Of a stretch of 64,000 bases of DNA, positions 1-8,427 are shown piece after piece. Each line of letters begins with the position of its first letter. Position 1 is the stretch's first letter. Made by a program: the position numbers and the translations under genes. The notes under the pieces are model-generated. The model did not search any database and was not told the origin of the DNA. It was given only the letters and a program-made list of their open reading frames with translations. Origin of the DNA: CBDFGE01 sp965247055 (GTDB taxonomy: Bacteria; Chloroflexota; Dehalococcoidia; Lucifugimonadales; JAGWBF01); the NCBI GenBank assembly GCA_965247055.1, contig CBDFGE010000003.1, positions 265,445 through 329,444 on the forward strand, given 5' to 3'.

Positions 1-930
1 CACTTTACCGGCGAGGTGGTATACGGCGACCCCCTGGTCATGGCCAGTGCGGTGGCGGTTAAGACCAGACGGGTACTGCTGGGCTTCGGGGTAGTGGAGA
101 TGGCACTACACCACCCGGTCCGGCTGGCCATTCAGACCGCCCTGCTGGACAACCTGTGCCACGGCCGGCTTATCGTGGGAATCGGACGGGGGTCTAACTT
201 CAGCTCCTTCGAGTACGCGGGGTTCGGGACTGACGTGGCGGCGGGCTATGAGCGTATCGACGAGGCGGAAGAGCTGCTGGTGAAGGCATGGACCACGGAC
301 AACGTACGCCATGAGGGCAAGTTCTGGCAGGTGGCGTTTCCCTCGGTCCGGCCCAAGCCCTACCAGAAGCCCCATCCCGCGCTGGCTCGCTCCTGCATCG
401 CCGACGAGTCGGTAAGGGCGATGGCCAGGCTAGGCAGGCCGATGCTATTGCGGGGCCGGTCAACGACGGCCCTGGGCCAGTCGATCCAGCTATACCGCGA
501 CGAGATGGTCCGTTCGGAATTCGATGAGGAGGCGGTGGAGAGGGCCCTCGACCAGTCGTGGGTCTGGCGCGAGCTCTATCTCGCCGAGACCGACGACCAG
601 GCATTTGAGGAGTTCTTGCCCGCCTTCGACCGCGCCTACACTCACATGGCCGACGTGAGGGAGCGCTGGAACCCCGTCGGCCAGCCCGTGCCAAAGCAGC
701 AGCCTCCCCTTCCCAGGTCAGCGTATGAAGTCACCCCAGACCCCGGCGCCAACGAAGCCCTGGTAGGCTCACCCCGGAGGGTTGCAGAGCAGGTGGCCCT
801 GCTGCGCGACGTCGGGGCGAGGAACCTGATGCTGACCCACCGGGGACTGGTGCCCCGGGACCGCGCGGACTCCTCCCTGAAGCTCCTCAGCGAAAAGATC
901 ATGCCTCTGTTCAGGTCTGGCCGGCCCTAG
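1..930 (+). CDS. LLM-class flavin-dependent oxidoreductase, 5' partial
   Basis: The reading frame is open from the first base, so the true start lies left of the window; the first possible internal start is a GTG at 16. The protein resembles the bacterial luciferase-like monooxygenases, TIM-barrel enzymes that use reduced flavin. Visible family features are the stretch LDNLCHGRLIVGIGRGSN and, near the C-terminus, GSPRRVAEQVALLRDVG, which is where these proteins bind the flavin phosphate or close the barrel. About 305 residues are present against roughly 330-380 for the family, so 30 or more N-terminal residues are missing. The substrate cannot be read from the sequence. The stop overlaps the stop of the convergent lgt gene. 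Confidence 0.85.
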   Translation, partial: HFTGEVVYGDPLVMASAVAVKTRRVLLGFGVVEMALHHPVRLAIQTALLDNLCHGRLIVGIGRGSNFSSFEYAGFGTDVAAGYERIDEAEELLVKAWTTDNVRHEGKFWQVAFPSVRPKPYQKPHPALARSCIADESVRAMARLGRPMLLRGRSTTALGQSIQLYRDEMVRSEFDEEAVERALDQSWVWRELYLAETDDQAFEEFLPAFDRAYTHMADVRERWNPVGQPVPKQQPPLPRSAYEVTPDPGANEALVGSPRRVAEQVALLRDVGARNLMLTHRGLVPRDRADSSLKLLSEKIMPLFRSGRP

Positions 931-2039
931 CTTCCGACCTTGGCTCCCTGCGCCCGTGACGCTGAGGGAGGCCTGACGAACTGTGCCTTGGCGATCAGAA
1001 GGGGTATGGTGATTGCCATCACCGCGATGGCCACGAAGTGGGCCTCCGCCAGCCCTATGGCCCACTCTTTGTCCAGACGTAAAAAGCTGATAAAGAACTT
1101 TCCCACCGAGTAGGAGGCCAGGTAAAGGGCGAATAGCATGCCAGGAGGCCGGAGCCGGTTCTTGAGACCCCATACTAGCCCAAGGACGGCCAGGTCCCAT
1201 AGCATCTCGTAGACCACGGCGGGATGGCTGGCGGCAACAGTGTGCACGGCGTTGCTAGGGCTTTCGATATGGGTGTAGACGAATCCCCATGGCAAAGAAG
1301 TTAGCTTGGCCACATGCTCGCCGTTGATGATATCCCCTACCCTGCCAATGGCCATGGCTATCAGCAAGGCCGGTGTCGTAAGGTCGGCCAGCTGTCCCAC
1401 CGTGGGTAGGGGGGCCCGTTCGAGCCTTCTGCTATGTATCGTCGCCGCGGAGTACCCCGCCCCGTCCAGGAGGGCGCGCAGTGCGTCTTCAGCAACCCCC
1501 TGTTGGAAGCTGACCTCCAGGGCGTCGTCCACCGCGTTGAACGCCTTGATCGGGGCCAGGCCCCCCATGGCTTCCCTGAGGTCCAGGCGCTCCTGCCTCT
1601 CCAGGGTCAGCCCCCGGATGGTGAACCGCTTCTGTAGTGCACTGGTGAGCAGCCTGTTCCAGAGGCCGATGAACCGGGGGTGGTTCCTCACCACCATGTA
1701 GGCCGCGCCACCCAGGAAGCCGCCGAGTATGGCACCCCATATGGTTATGCCCCCCTGCCAGATCTGCACTATCCTCCCCGGATTGTTCTGGTAGACGTCC
1801 CAGAAGTCCACTACGTGGAACACCCTGGTCCCGATGATGCCTCCGATTATGGCCCAGACGGCCACCGAGTACACAGCATCGGTTACCATGCCCGCCTTCT
1901 TGGCCCACCTGCCCACGAGAAACACGGCTACGGACACGGCGACAAAGGTAAAGAAGCCGTGCCAGGTAAGCACAAACGTCCCTATTTCGAACATATCCGG
2001 ATCTATGCCGATCCGTATGCTCAGCAGGGGTATGTCCAT
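927..2039 (-). CDS. lgt: Prolipoprotein diacylglyceryl transferase with a ~90-residue insert
   Basis: Integral membrane enzyme that transfers diacylglycerol from phosphatidylglycerol to the lipobox cysteine of prolipoproteins. The family signature is clear at residues 231-245 (GRVGDIINGEHVAK), together with GGITIWGAILGG in the earlier membrane helix and a C-terminal YSVGKFFISFLRLD. At 370 residues it is about 90 longer than usual Lgt. The excess is one block at residues ~119-210, charged and not membrane-like, inserted between the helix after the GG motif and the GRxG motif. It probably forms an extra soluble loop; its function is unknown. The gene converges on the upstream flavin oxidoreductase with overlapping stops. 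Confidence 0.9.
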   Translation of the reverse strand: MDIPLLSIRIGIDPDMFEIGTFVLTWHGFFTFVAVSVAVFLVGRWAKKAGMVTDAVYSVAVWAIIGGIIGTRVFHVVDFWDVYQNNPGRIVQIWQGGITIWGAILGGFLGGAAYMVVRNHPRFIGLWNRLLTSALQKRFTIRGLTLERQERLDLREAMGGLAPIKAFNAVDDALEVSFQQGVAEDALRALLDGAGYSAATIHSRRLERAPLPTVGQLADLTTPALLIAMAIGRVGDIINGEHVAKLTSLPWGFVYTHIESPSNAVHTVAASHPAVVYEMLWDLAVLGLVWGLKNRLRPPGMLFALYLASYSVGKFFISFLRLDKEWAIGLAEAHFVAIAVMAITIPLLIAKAQFVRPPSASRAQGAKVGS

Positions 2040-2117
2040 ACTAGTAGGTCTCCTCCGATCTGAACGTTCTTACTCGCGGTAGCGGCCGCCGTGCCACGGG
2101 ACCGGGCACGGTCCGCA

Positions 2118-2987
2118 TCAATCTGGTGGGTGCCAGGTGCTCACACAGTAAACCATCAGGCCCCTTGCTTTCAAGGAGTCCACTACTCCGTCCCCATGCT
2201 CTTTGCACGACACCAGAGAGTAGAGGGCGGGGCCGGTGCCCGATAGATGCGCCGGCCCCTTTACCGCTTCGGCAAGGGCCCCTCGGGCCTCGTCGAATCC
2301 CGGGAACGCGACGGGGGCCACCGTCGCGAACACGTTGTATAGAAGCTCGGAGCAGAGCCGGCCATCGTTGATGCTGTCCACCAGCCCGTCGGTGCGGCTG
2401 CCGTCCGTATAGTACTCGGGCGTGAGCATCGAGTAGAGGTGGGCAGTCTTGTGTCCGATGGAGGTACCGCTCCCCGTTTTGTCCGGCTGTGGTACCATCA
2501 GCACCATCCAGGCTGGCCCAACGTGGGGCAGCGGCGTTAACGCCTCGCCCCGCCCGGCGGCGAAGGCGGTACCGCCTTTGAGGAAGAAGGGGACGTCGGC
2601 ACCCAGGGACGCCCCAATGGACGCCAGCTCCCCCTGGTCCAGGCCCAGCTCCCAGAGGTTGTTCAGAGCCCTCAGGGTAGCGGCTGCGTCGCTGCTCCCG
2701 CCTCCCAGACCTGCGGCGATGGGTATACGCTTGTCCAGAGATATATCTGCTCCCTTATCGGTCCCGGTTGCCCTGCGCAGGGCATGCGCGGCCCTCCACA
2801 CCAGGTTATCTCGACCGCCCAGGCCGCCCACCGCGCAGCTGACCGTGATTCCCGGTGCAGGATTGAAGTGGAGCCGGTCCGGGAGGTCTATCGTCTGAAG
2901 GACGGTCCGTACTTCGTGATAGCCGTCCGGGCGGCGGCCCAGCACCTCCAGCGTCAGGTTTATCTTGGCGTGGGCTTCAATCTCCAC
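2118..2987 (-). CDS. ispE: 4-diphosphocytidyl-2-C-methyl-D-erythritol kinase
   Basis: GHMP-family kinase that phosphorylates CDP-methylerythritol in the non-mevalonate isoprenoid pathway. The N-terminus (AHAKINLTLEVLGRRPDGYH) and the glycine-rich ATP loop (PIAAGLGGGSSDAA) are textbook IspE. The 289-residue length is normal. Its start overlaps the end of rsmA by 11 nt, so the two are probably translated from one message, an arrangement seen in many bacteria. The polyprenyl synthase at 38 kb would use the pathway's products. Confidence 0.94.
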   Translation of the reverse strand: MEIEAHAKINLTLEVLGRRPDGYHEVRTVLQTIDLPDRLHFNPAPGITVSCAVGGLGGRDNLVWRAAHALRRATGTDKGADISLDKRIPIAAGLGGGSSDAAATLRALNNLWELGLDQGELASIGASLGADVPFFLKGGTAFAAGRGEALTPLPHVGPAWMVLMVPQPDKTGSGTSIGHKTAHLYSMLTPEYYTDGSRTDGLVDSINDGRLCSELLYNVFATVAPVAFPGFDEARGALAEAVKGPAHLSGTGPALYSLVSCKEHGDGVVDSLKARGLMVYCVSTWHPPD

Positions 2988-3843
2988 GGCCCGATCTTTC
3001 CACCACCGCGTGGTAGACCCCTTCCCACTCTTGCAGGCTTAGATTCTCGGGGCGCCGCTTGGGGTCCATGCCGGCCTGCCGCAGGAACTGGCCTGCCTCC
3101 TCGGGAGAGGTCCCCAGCCCTTGGCTCAGGGAGTTACGGAGCTGTTTCCTGGGGGCGGCAAACCCCGCCCTCACCACGCGGAAGAACGCCTCGTTCTCTA
3201 CCTCGATGGCCGGTCGGGCCAGGGGGTCTATCCTCACGATGGCGGAACTGACCTTGGGTTGAGGATAAAAAGCCGTGGCCGGTACATAGTTTATGATACG
3301 TGGAATGCCGTAGAGCTGGATTCCCAGTGCCAGCAGGCTCATCCGACCGTCCGCCGCGACCATGCGGGTCGCCACCTCCTTCTGGACCATGACCACCATG
3401 TGGGAGGGTCGGTGACGTCCGGCCTCCAGGAAACGCCGTAGAATGGGGCTCGCGGCGTAGTAGGGCAGGTTGCCCACCATCATGTAGCCGCTCTCCACAC
3501 CCAGGAGCTGGGCCGGGTCGAACTCGCGGGCGTCGGTGTTGATCACATCGAGGTTGGGAGGATTGCCCAGCCTGGAGGCGAGGGAGTCCGCCAGGCGGGA
3601 GTCCAGCTCGATGGCCACGACCCTCTTGGCCGTCGAGACCAGGGCGCGGGTAAGGGCGCCTGTGCCGGGGCCCGCCTCGACCACGGTATCCTGCGGACCC
3701 GGCTCTGCCGCCGAGAGGATGCTCTGGAGGACGCGGCGGTCCGCTAGGAAATGTTGGGCAAGGGACTTTCGCGGGATGGAGCCGTGGTCGGCAACGGTCT
3801 GGTGCCCAGGCCCGGGTAGGGCGATGTCTGGGGATATGTTCAT
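2977..3843 (-). CDS. rsmA: 16S rRNA (adenine-1518/1519-N6) dimethyltransferase
   Basis: KsgA/RsmA dimethylates two adjacent adenines near the 3' end of 16S rRNA. Seen: the SAM-binding motif VVEAGPGTGALTRAL, the acidic loop, and the catalytic NLPYYAASPILRRFL motif. I choose the ATG at 3843 rather than an in-frame start at 3945. The longer form would run into the SRP RNA gene, and the extra residues do not look like RsmA. It heads a two-gene unit with ispE (11-nt overlap). Confidence 0.93.
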   Translation of the reverse strand: MNISPDIALPGPGHQTVADHGSIPRKSLAQHFLADRRVLQSILSAAEPGPQDTVVEAGPGTGALTRALVSTAKRVVAIELDSRLADSLASRLGNPPNLDVINTDAREFDPAQLLGVESGYMMVGNLPYYAASPILRRFLEAGRHRPSHMVVMVQKEVATRMVAADGRMSLLALGIQLYGIPRIINYVPATAFYPQPKVSSAIVRIDPLARPAIEVENEAFFRVVRAGFAAPRKQLRNSLSQGLGTSPEEAGQFLRQAGMDPKRRPENLSLQEWEGVYHAVVERSGRGD

Positions 3844-3924
3844 AGTCCAATCAATGGGTACAATCCTGAGGCCGTGCACCTCTCTTCGACGGTAACCTAT
3901 GAGCATGTGCCCGTGGACGGCTCC

Positions 3925-4019
3925 AGCCAGGCGCTCCCTCGGCACTCAGAGGGTTCTGCTTACCGTTGCTGCTTCCGCCCTGGCGGGGTTCACAGCCCTC
4001 CGTCGCGAGGGACCCAGCT
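3925..4019 (-). ncRNA. ffs: Signal recognition particle RNA (small bacterial type)
   Basis: Read on the minus strand, the segment contains the conserved SRP RNA apex, with GGCGGAAGCAGCAACGG following CCCCGCCAGG. These form the Ffh-binding symmetric and asymmetric loops under a GNRA-type cap region. The two ends pair as a long hairpin: AGCTGGG near 4019 with CCTGGCT at 3925-3931, and CGGAGGG with AACCCTC. The length of about 95 nt fits the 4.5S-type RNA without an Alu domain. The ends are set by pairing and may be off by several bases. No rival coding frame fits here. Confidence 0.88.
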
Positions 4020-4259
4020 TTCGATACCGCCCTGCAAGCATAGAGGCGCACAGGTCACGCCTGGGAGAGGAATTCAACCCCGCTGTAGCGGATTGCGGGT
4101 AAAGGGCACCGCTAGCTCCCCGTCTAGCACAGCCTCAGGGTTTTATGGTAGGGCAGTTTCGGCGGTCTGTCAATCGGCCCTCGCCGGGCGGGTGGGCGCC
4201 AGCCCTTCCTTGTCGCCCGCTATGGCAGATGGTAGAATACCCGCCATGAGGAACGCCGG

Positions 4260-5135
4260 ATGAAGGTCCGTAAAGCTGTTATCCCCGCGGCGGGGCGGGG
4301 CACTCGCTTTCTTCCCACCTCCAAGTCGGTCCCCAAGGAGCTGTTGCCCATAGTGGACAGGCCGATGATCCAGTATGGGGTCGAGGAGGTGGTGGCCGCG
4401 GGGATCGAGCACATTATCGTCGTCACTTCCGAGGGCAAGGAGGCCCTGGAGCAGTATTTACTGCCCGACCCCGCCCTGGAACAGCAGCTGGAGGAAGCTG
4501 CCTCCTGGGATATGTTGGATGTAGTGCGCAGCCTCTCGTCGATGGCTCATGTGTCCTATGTGCGGCAAGAAGGGGCCCTGGGGTTGGGCCACGCCGTGCT
4601 GACCGCGAAGGATCAGGTAGGGGACGAGCCCTTCGTGGTTATCCTCCCCGACGATGTCATATGGCATGCCGAAGGGGCAACCCGGCAGATGCTTTCCGTA
4701 TATGAAAAGTATGGTGGTGGTGTGGTGGCGGTGGAGCAGGTGCCCCGGGAAGCGGTGAAGGCCTACGGCGTCGTGGACTCCACCCCCGTCGGCGAGAGGG
4801 TGCACCGGATAAAGGGGATGGTGGAGAAGCCCGCCCCCGAAGCCGCTCCTTCGAATTTAGCCATCGTGGGCCGTTATGTACTCAACCCCGAGATATTCTC
4901 GTGTCTCGAGCGCACAATCCCCGGGGCCAAAGGCGAGATTCAGCTCACCGATGGTATGGTGCTGCTCCTGGAGAGCCAGGAGATGTACGCTTACGAGTTC
5001 CTGGGCACCCGCTACGATGGCGGGACGCCCCTGGGGTTGCTCAGGGCGTCGGTGGAGATAGGGCTCAAGCGGGGAGATACGGCCGGCCAGGTGAAGGACA
5101 TCCTGAGCCGCAGTCTATCGGCGGGACCTGATTAG
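4260..5135 (+). CDS. galU: UTP-glucose-1-phosphate uridylyltransferase
   Basis: Makes UDP-glucose from UTP and glucose-1-phosphate for glycan synthesis. The N-terminus carries the nucleotidyltransferase signature (PAAGRGTRFLPTSKSVPKEL) with the pyrophosphorylase lysine. ILPDDVI is the metal-binding loop, and VEKPAPEAAPSNLAIVGRYV is the GalU substrate region. The 291-residue length is normal. The ATG at 4260 is the first in-frame start before the motif. It stands alone, divergent from ffs/rsmA. Confidence 0.93.
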   Translation: MKVRKAVIPAAGRGTRFLPTSKSVPKELLPIVDRPMIQYGVEEVVAAGIEHIIVVTSEGKEALEQYLLPDPALEQQLEEAASWDMLDVVRSLSSMAHVSYVRQEGALGLGHAVLTAKDQVGDEPFVVILPDDVIWHAEGATRQMLSVYEKYGGGVVAVEQVPREAVKAYGVVDSTPVGERVHRIKGMVEKPAPEAAPSNLAIVGRYVLNPEIFSCLERTIPGAKGEIQLTDGMVLLLESQEMYAYEFLGTRYDGGTPLGLLRASVEIGLKRGDTAGQVKDILSRSLSAGPD

Positions 5136-5198
5136 CCTGCCGCGGACGGGGAGCGCTCCGGCGCGCTTGGGACTGGGCTGAAGCCAGGAGGAGGGTGG

Positions 5199-5693
5199 TT
5201 GAGCACCCGCAAGGAATCTTTTCTCGAGGAAGTCCGGACCATACAGCGCGAGATGGACCTGGTGCTGGAGGGGATGGACTACTGCCTAGACTGGAAGCCC
5301 AGCGAAGGGGAGTGGTCGGCGCGGGAGGTGGTCTATCACCTGGTGGACACCCCGGCGGGAGGCATCCACACGGCGGTAAAGGGGCTCCTGGACGGAAGGA
5401 TGGAGGAGGTTCCCGTAACGGCCAGCCTGACCAACCTGGCCGGGGAGCGACATGCGACGGACCTGGACGCAGTGCGGGGGGATATCGCCCGGGTGACCTC
5501 CGGCATGGAGGAAGTCCTGTCGTCGGCCACGGATGCCGACCTGGCGGGCAAGAGATTCCTTTTCCACTCCATTACCCGCTCGGTGAAGGAGGAACGCACG
5601 GTGGAGCAGTTGATAGCTGGCATCTTCGTGCGCCACTGGCGGGAGCACCTGGACCAGCTGGTGGCGCTACGGGAGGCGCTGGGGCTAGGGTAG
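5199..5693 (+). CDS. DinB-like four-helix-bundle protein
   Basis: A 164-residue protein that fits the DinB/YfiT superfamily of metal-binding four-helix bundles. The N-terminal part (WKPSEGEWSAREVVYHLVDT) resembles the first metal-ligand region of that family, and a C-terminal HWREHLDQL is consistent with the last ligand helix. Members include thiol-dependent transferases and proteins of unknown role, so no reaction is assigned. The start is TTG at 5199, chosen because AGGAGGAGG lies about 5 nt upstream. Confidence 0.75.
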   Translation: MSTRKESFLEEVRTIQREMDLVLEGMDYCLDWKPSEGEWSAREVVYHLVDTPAGGIHTAVKGLLDGRMEEVPVTASLTNLAGERHATDLDAVRGDIARVTSGMEEVLSSATDADLAGKRFLFHSITRSVKEERTVEQLIAGIFVRHWREHLDQLVALREALGLG

Positions 5694-5875
5694 TGCGCGG
5701 GTCGTTGGAACACCCTTTGTCCGGCCTACTGGTCGGCGTTTCCTATTAACCGGTGAACGAGCCCAGGTGGCAGCGAAGAAGCCATCCGATGTAACGCTAG
5801 CAGACGGCCCGAACGTCAGCGAGCAGCGCGACGCCCCGAGGAGGAGCAGTTTCGAAGACAGGGGAGGCATCGTTG

Positions 5876-7135
5876 ATGGACGCTCCGGTCAGGATTGAGA
5901 ACAGGTCCCAGCTTATCTACCTCTTAACTGAAGCTGCTGAGCTCGAGCACGGAATCATGTGCGCTTATTTGTTCGCCGCCTTTAGTATCAAGAGGGATAC
6001 CAAGGAAGGCATCGCTGAAGAGCACTTGAGTATGATAAGGCGGTGGCGGGGGACCATTCTCCAGATTGCGATCCAAGAGATGGTGCATCTGTCTCTGGCC
6101 TGCAACTTGCTCGTGGCCGTAGGGGGTGCGCCGCACCTGCGCCGCCCAAACCTTCCAGCCAGCCCAAGGGCTTACCCACCGTCCTTCAGTCTGGAACTCG
6201 TCCCATTTTGCCGCCAGACGCTGGAGAGCTTCGTCTTCCTTGAGAGGCCGGAGGACATGGAGCCTGGACCTGGGGAGGACTCCAGCCCGGACATGGCTTC
6301 TCTGGCCCTGGGGAAATTCAGTGATATTTTCTCCAGCGAAAGGCAGTACCAGACAGTCGGTCACCTCTACAGGGGCATCGAAGACGGACTGAACTACCTG
6401 ACTCAAAAATTCCGTGAGGAGGGCCTGTTCATTGGTCCAGACGGAGCGCAAATAGCGGACGCGTATTTCAGTCTACCCGGCGTGTTCCCGGTGACGGGTC
6501 TGAAATCTGCCCAAGCCGCTATCGGGGGGATCGTCGAGCAAGGCGAAGGGGCACGGGGCGACAAGAAGGACTCTCATTATGGCCGATTTGTGGCGATGCT
6601 TGAGGAGTACGATCTGACTCAACGGCATGATCCGAAATTTGATCCGGGACGCCCTGCGGTTAAGAATCCTTACTCGATGTTGCCGAATGACACCGGTGAT
6701 GGCTGTGTAGTGAACCTGATCGATGACCCGTTGAGTCGTGACATATGCAATCTGTTTGATGGATGCTATGCGCTTTTGATGCAGATGCTTGGGAGACTGC
6801 TTCTACACACGGGGGAGTCCGAAGGCCAGCTCACGCGGCTCGCAGATGTCACCGTGGGCCTGATGATGGACGTAATCGGGCCTCTCGGCGACGCCCTGAC
6901 AACACTGCCGGCAGGGCCCTCCCATCCGGGGCTGACGGCCGGTCCAAGTTTCCGTCTCTCCCGGGATGCTATTACCCCACCTCACCAGGCTGCCGCCTGG
7001 GCATTATTCATTGAGCGGTTAAGGGAGATGTCCGCGTATTGCGGGTTTCTCGAAGCCCGGGGAGTGATGTCCTCCGTGCTGCGTCGAGTAAGGGGGTCCC
7101 TGGCCCAGTATGCCGAGCGACTCAGCGAATCGTGA
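5876..7135 (+). CDS. Ferritin-like (VioB/iminophenyl-pyruvate dimer synthase type) protein
   Basis: 419 residues with an N-terminal ferritin-like domain of the VioB type. Helical segments carry E/H metal-ligand candidates in ELEHGIMCAYLFAAF and, about 45 residues later, EEHLSMIRRW and IQEMVHLSLACNLL. The family holds a di-iron or heme-linked site; members occur in violacein-type pathways and as uncharacterised redox proteins. The ATG at 5876 is preceded by GGGGAGG at 8 nt. The genes on the opposite strand just downstream (cyclic-nucleotide-binding and CDGSH proteins) suggest an iron/redox neighbourhood. The exact reaction is unknown. Confidence 0.78.
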   Translation: MDAPVRIENRSQLIYLLTEAAELEHGIMCAYLFAAFSIKRDTKEGIAEEHLSMIRRWRGTILQIAIQEMVHLSLACNLLVAVGGAPHLRRPNLPASPRAYPPSFSLELVPFCRQTLESFVFLERPEDMEPGPGEDSSPDMASLALGKFSDIFSSERQYQTVGHLYRGIEDGLNYLTQKFREEGLFIGPDGAQIADAYFSLPGVFPVTGLKSAQAAIGGIVEQGEGARGDKKDSHYGRFVAMLEEYDLTQRHDPKFDPGRPAVKNPYSMLPNDTGDGCVVNLIDDPLSRDICNLFDGCYALLMQMLGRLLLHTGESEGQLTRLADVTVGLMMDVIGPLGDALTTLPAGPSHPGLTAGPSFRLSRDAITPPHQAAAWALFIERLREMSAYCGFLEARGVMSSVLRRVRGSLAQYAERLSES

Positions 7136-7164
7136 TATCCGTGCCAGACAAGACTGGACGAAAC

Positions 7165-7593
7165 TCATTGTACAAGCCGGGCGTCGCTGTCCCGGAGGCG
7201 CTGTGCTAGGACCTGTAGCATCTTGATTGCCACCTGAGGCTGCCCTTCAAGCTGAGAGAGGAACACCCATCTGTCGATGCCCAGGCACTCAACCTGGCCC
7301 AACGCACGTATGCTCGCTGTCCTGGGCCACTCGCCGAGAAGCGCCATCTCCCCGAAAACCTCACCCGACCCACGCCTGGCAAGAACCCGCTGACTTTCGG
7401 CTCCCAGCCCCTTCACCACCTCGACTTCGCCCGCCATAATAACGTAGCATCCATTGCCCGTACGGCCTTCTTCTACAATAAGCTCCCCGGGACTGAAAGT
7501 CGCTCGAAACGTAAAGCTCGAGATGGCATCGAGCTGGTCTTGGCTCAACCCAGAAAAGAGCCATATTCGGCGTAGGACCTCCGCCGCGGACAT
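7165..7593 (-). CDS. Cyclic nucleotide-binding domain protein without DNA-binding domain
   Basis: 142 residues forming a single CNB (Crp-like) sensor domain. The phosphate-binding cassette is clear at GEMALLGEWPRTAS, preceded by the beta-roll stretch GCYVIMAGEVEVV. There is no helix-turn-helix, so it is not a transcription factor by itself and may regulate a partner protein. The ATG at 7593 is chosen over an earlier in-frame ATG because GGAGGGG lies about 5 nt upstream of it. It lies 43 nt downstream of the CDGSH gene on the same strand and may share its transcript. Confidence 0.85.
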   Translation of the reverse strand: MSAAEVLRRIWLFSGLSQDQLDAISSFTFRATFSPGELIVEEGRTGNGCYVIMAGEVEVVKGLGAESQRVLARRGSGEVFGEMALLGEWPRTASIRALGQVECLGIDRWVFLSQLEGQPQVAIKMLQVLAQRLRDSDARLVQ

Positions 7594-7636
7594 AGTATCC
7601 CCTCCTGCCATTCGCTAATCTCCCTGGATATCCTGA

Positions 7637-8368
7637 TTATGCTGGGTGAGTCGCCTGGGTACTCTCTCTTGGTTGCGCCGCCGCTGCGCTCACGGGCGAC
7701 GCGTCCGAGAACCCGACTTCCTTGTGTGTGCCGTCGCAGAGTGGTTTGATCTTAGAAGCTCCACAGCGACAGAGGGTAGTTCGGTTGCGTGTTTCGAGGG
7801 GCTGCCCGTCACGCCGCTCCACCGGGACGCCTCCGCTGACCCATAGAGGCCCATCTGGGATGACAGCGATCTCTATGGGGAGGTCTGGTTCTACGATCTC
7901 GCCGTCAGGCTCAAGGGCGAAGGAAAGGGCGCCCGATGGGCATCGTTCCACCATCGCCATGATCTGAGCCCGCACTTGCGTGTCGGTCGCGTCCTTAATC
8001 ATCTTCCAGATGTTGGTGATTCGGTTGCCGCAAAAGCCGGCGTGGGTACATAGAGACCGGTCGTTCTGGACGACTATCTTGTCGCCCTCATAGTGGACCG
8101 CACGGTCAGCCGTGGACCCGGTGTCGGCCGTCTCGTAGCCGTCGAACTCTACCAGGGTGTGGGTGCCGTCGCAGAAGGGCTTCGTGCTCGATTGTCCGCA
8201 CCGGCAGAGACGGTAGGTATCTTCGGTGGTCAGGACGTCCTCTTTTTTCCAGGTCAGTGGCTCCCCGTGCTCGGACATGACCGGCGTCTTGCGAACAAGC
8301 GGAACACCACCCCGCACTATATATGGACCGTTGGGCCGAACGGTGATCTTCTGGATTACCTCTTCCAT
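7637..8368 (-). CDS. Double CDGSH iron-sulfur protein with central ferredoxin-like domain
   Basis: Three metal-site modules are visible. An N-terminal CDGSH motif reads CRCGQSSTKPFCDGTH. A central DUF1271/Fer4_19-type segment has CTHAGFCGN and ERCPSGAL. A second CDGSH motif reads CRCGASKIKPLCDGTH. CDGSH domains hold a redox-active 2Fe-2S cluster with three Cys and one His, and both copies keep all four ligands. The N-terminal domain is preceded by a beta-rich repeat (RPNGPYIVRGG) that recurs before the second domain (IPDGPLWVSGG). The ATG at 8368 follows GGAGG by 5 nt. Likely role: electron transfer with the nearby ferritin-like protein (inference). Confidence 0.85.
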   Translation of the reverse strand: MEEVIQKITVRPNGPYIVRGGVPLVRKTPVMSEHGEPLTWKKEDVLTTEDTYRLCRCGQSSTKPFCDGTHTLVEFDGYETADTGSTADRAVHYEGDKIVVQNDRSLCTHAGFCGNRITNIWKMIKDATDTQVRAQIMAMVERCPSGALSFALEPDGEIVEPDLPIEIAVIPDGPLWVSGGVPVERRDGQPLETRNRTTLCRCGASKIKPLCDGTHKEVGFSDASPVSAAAAQPRESTQATHPA

Positions 8369-8427
8369 CAAATCCTCCGGGATTGAATCTAGTACTCAAC
8401 GCCCTTACCATCCGGACGCCGCCAAGC

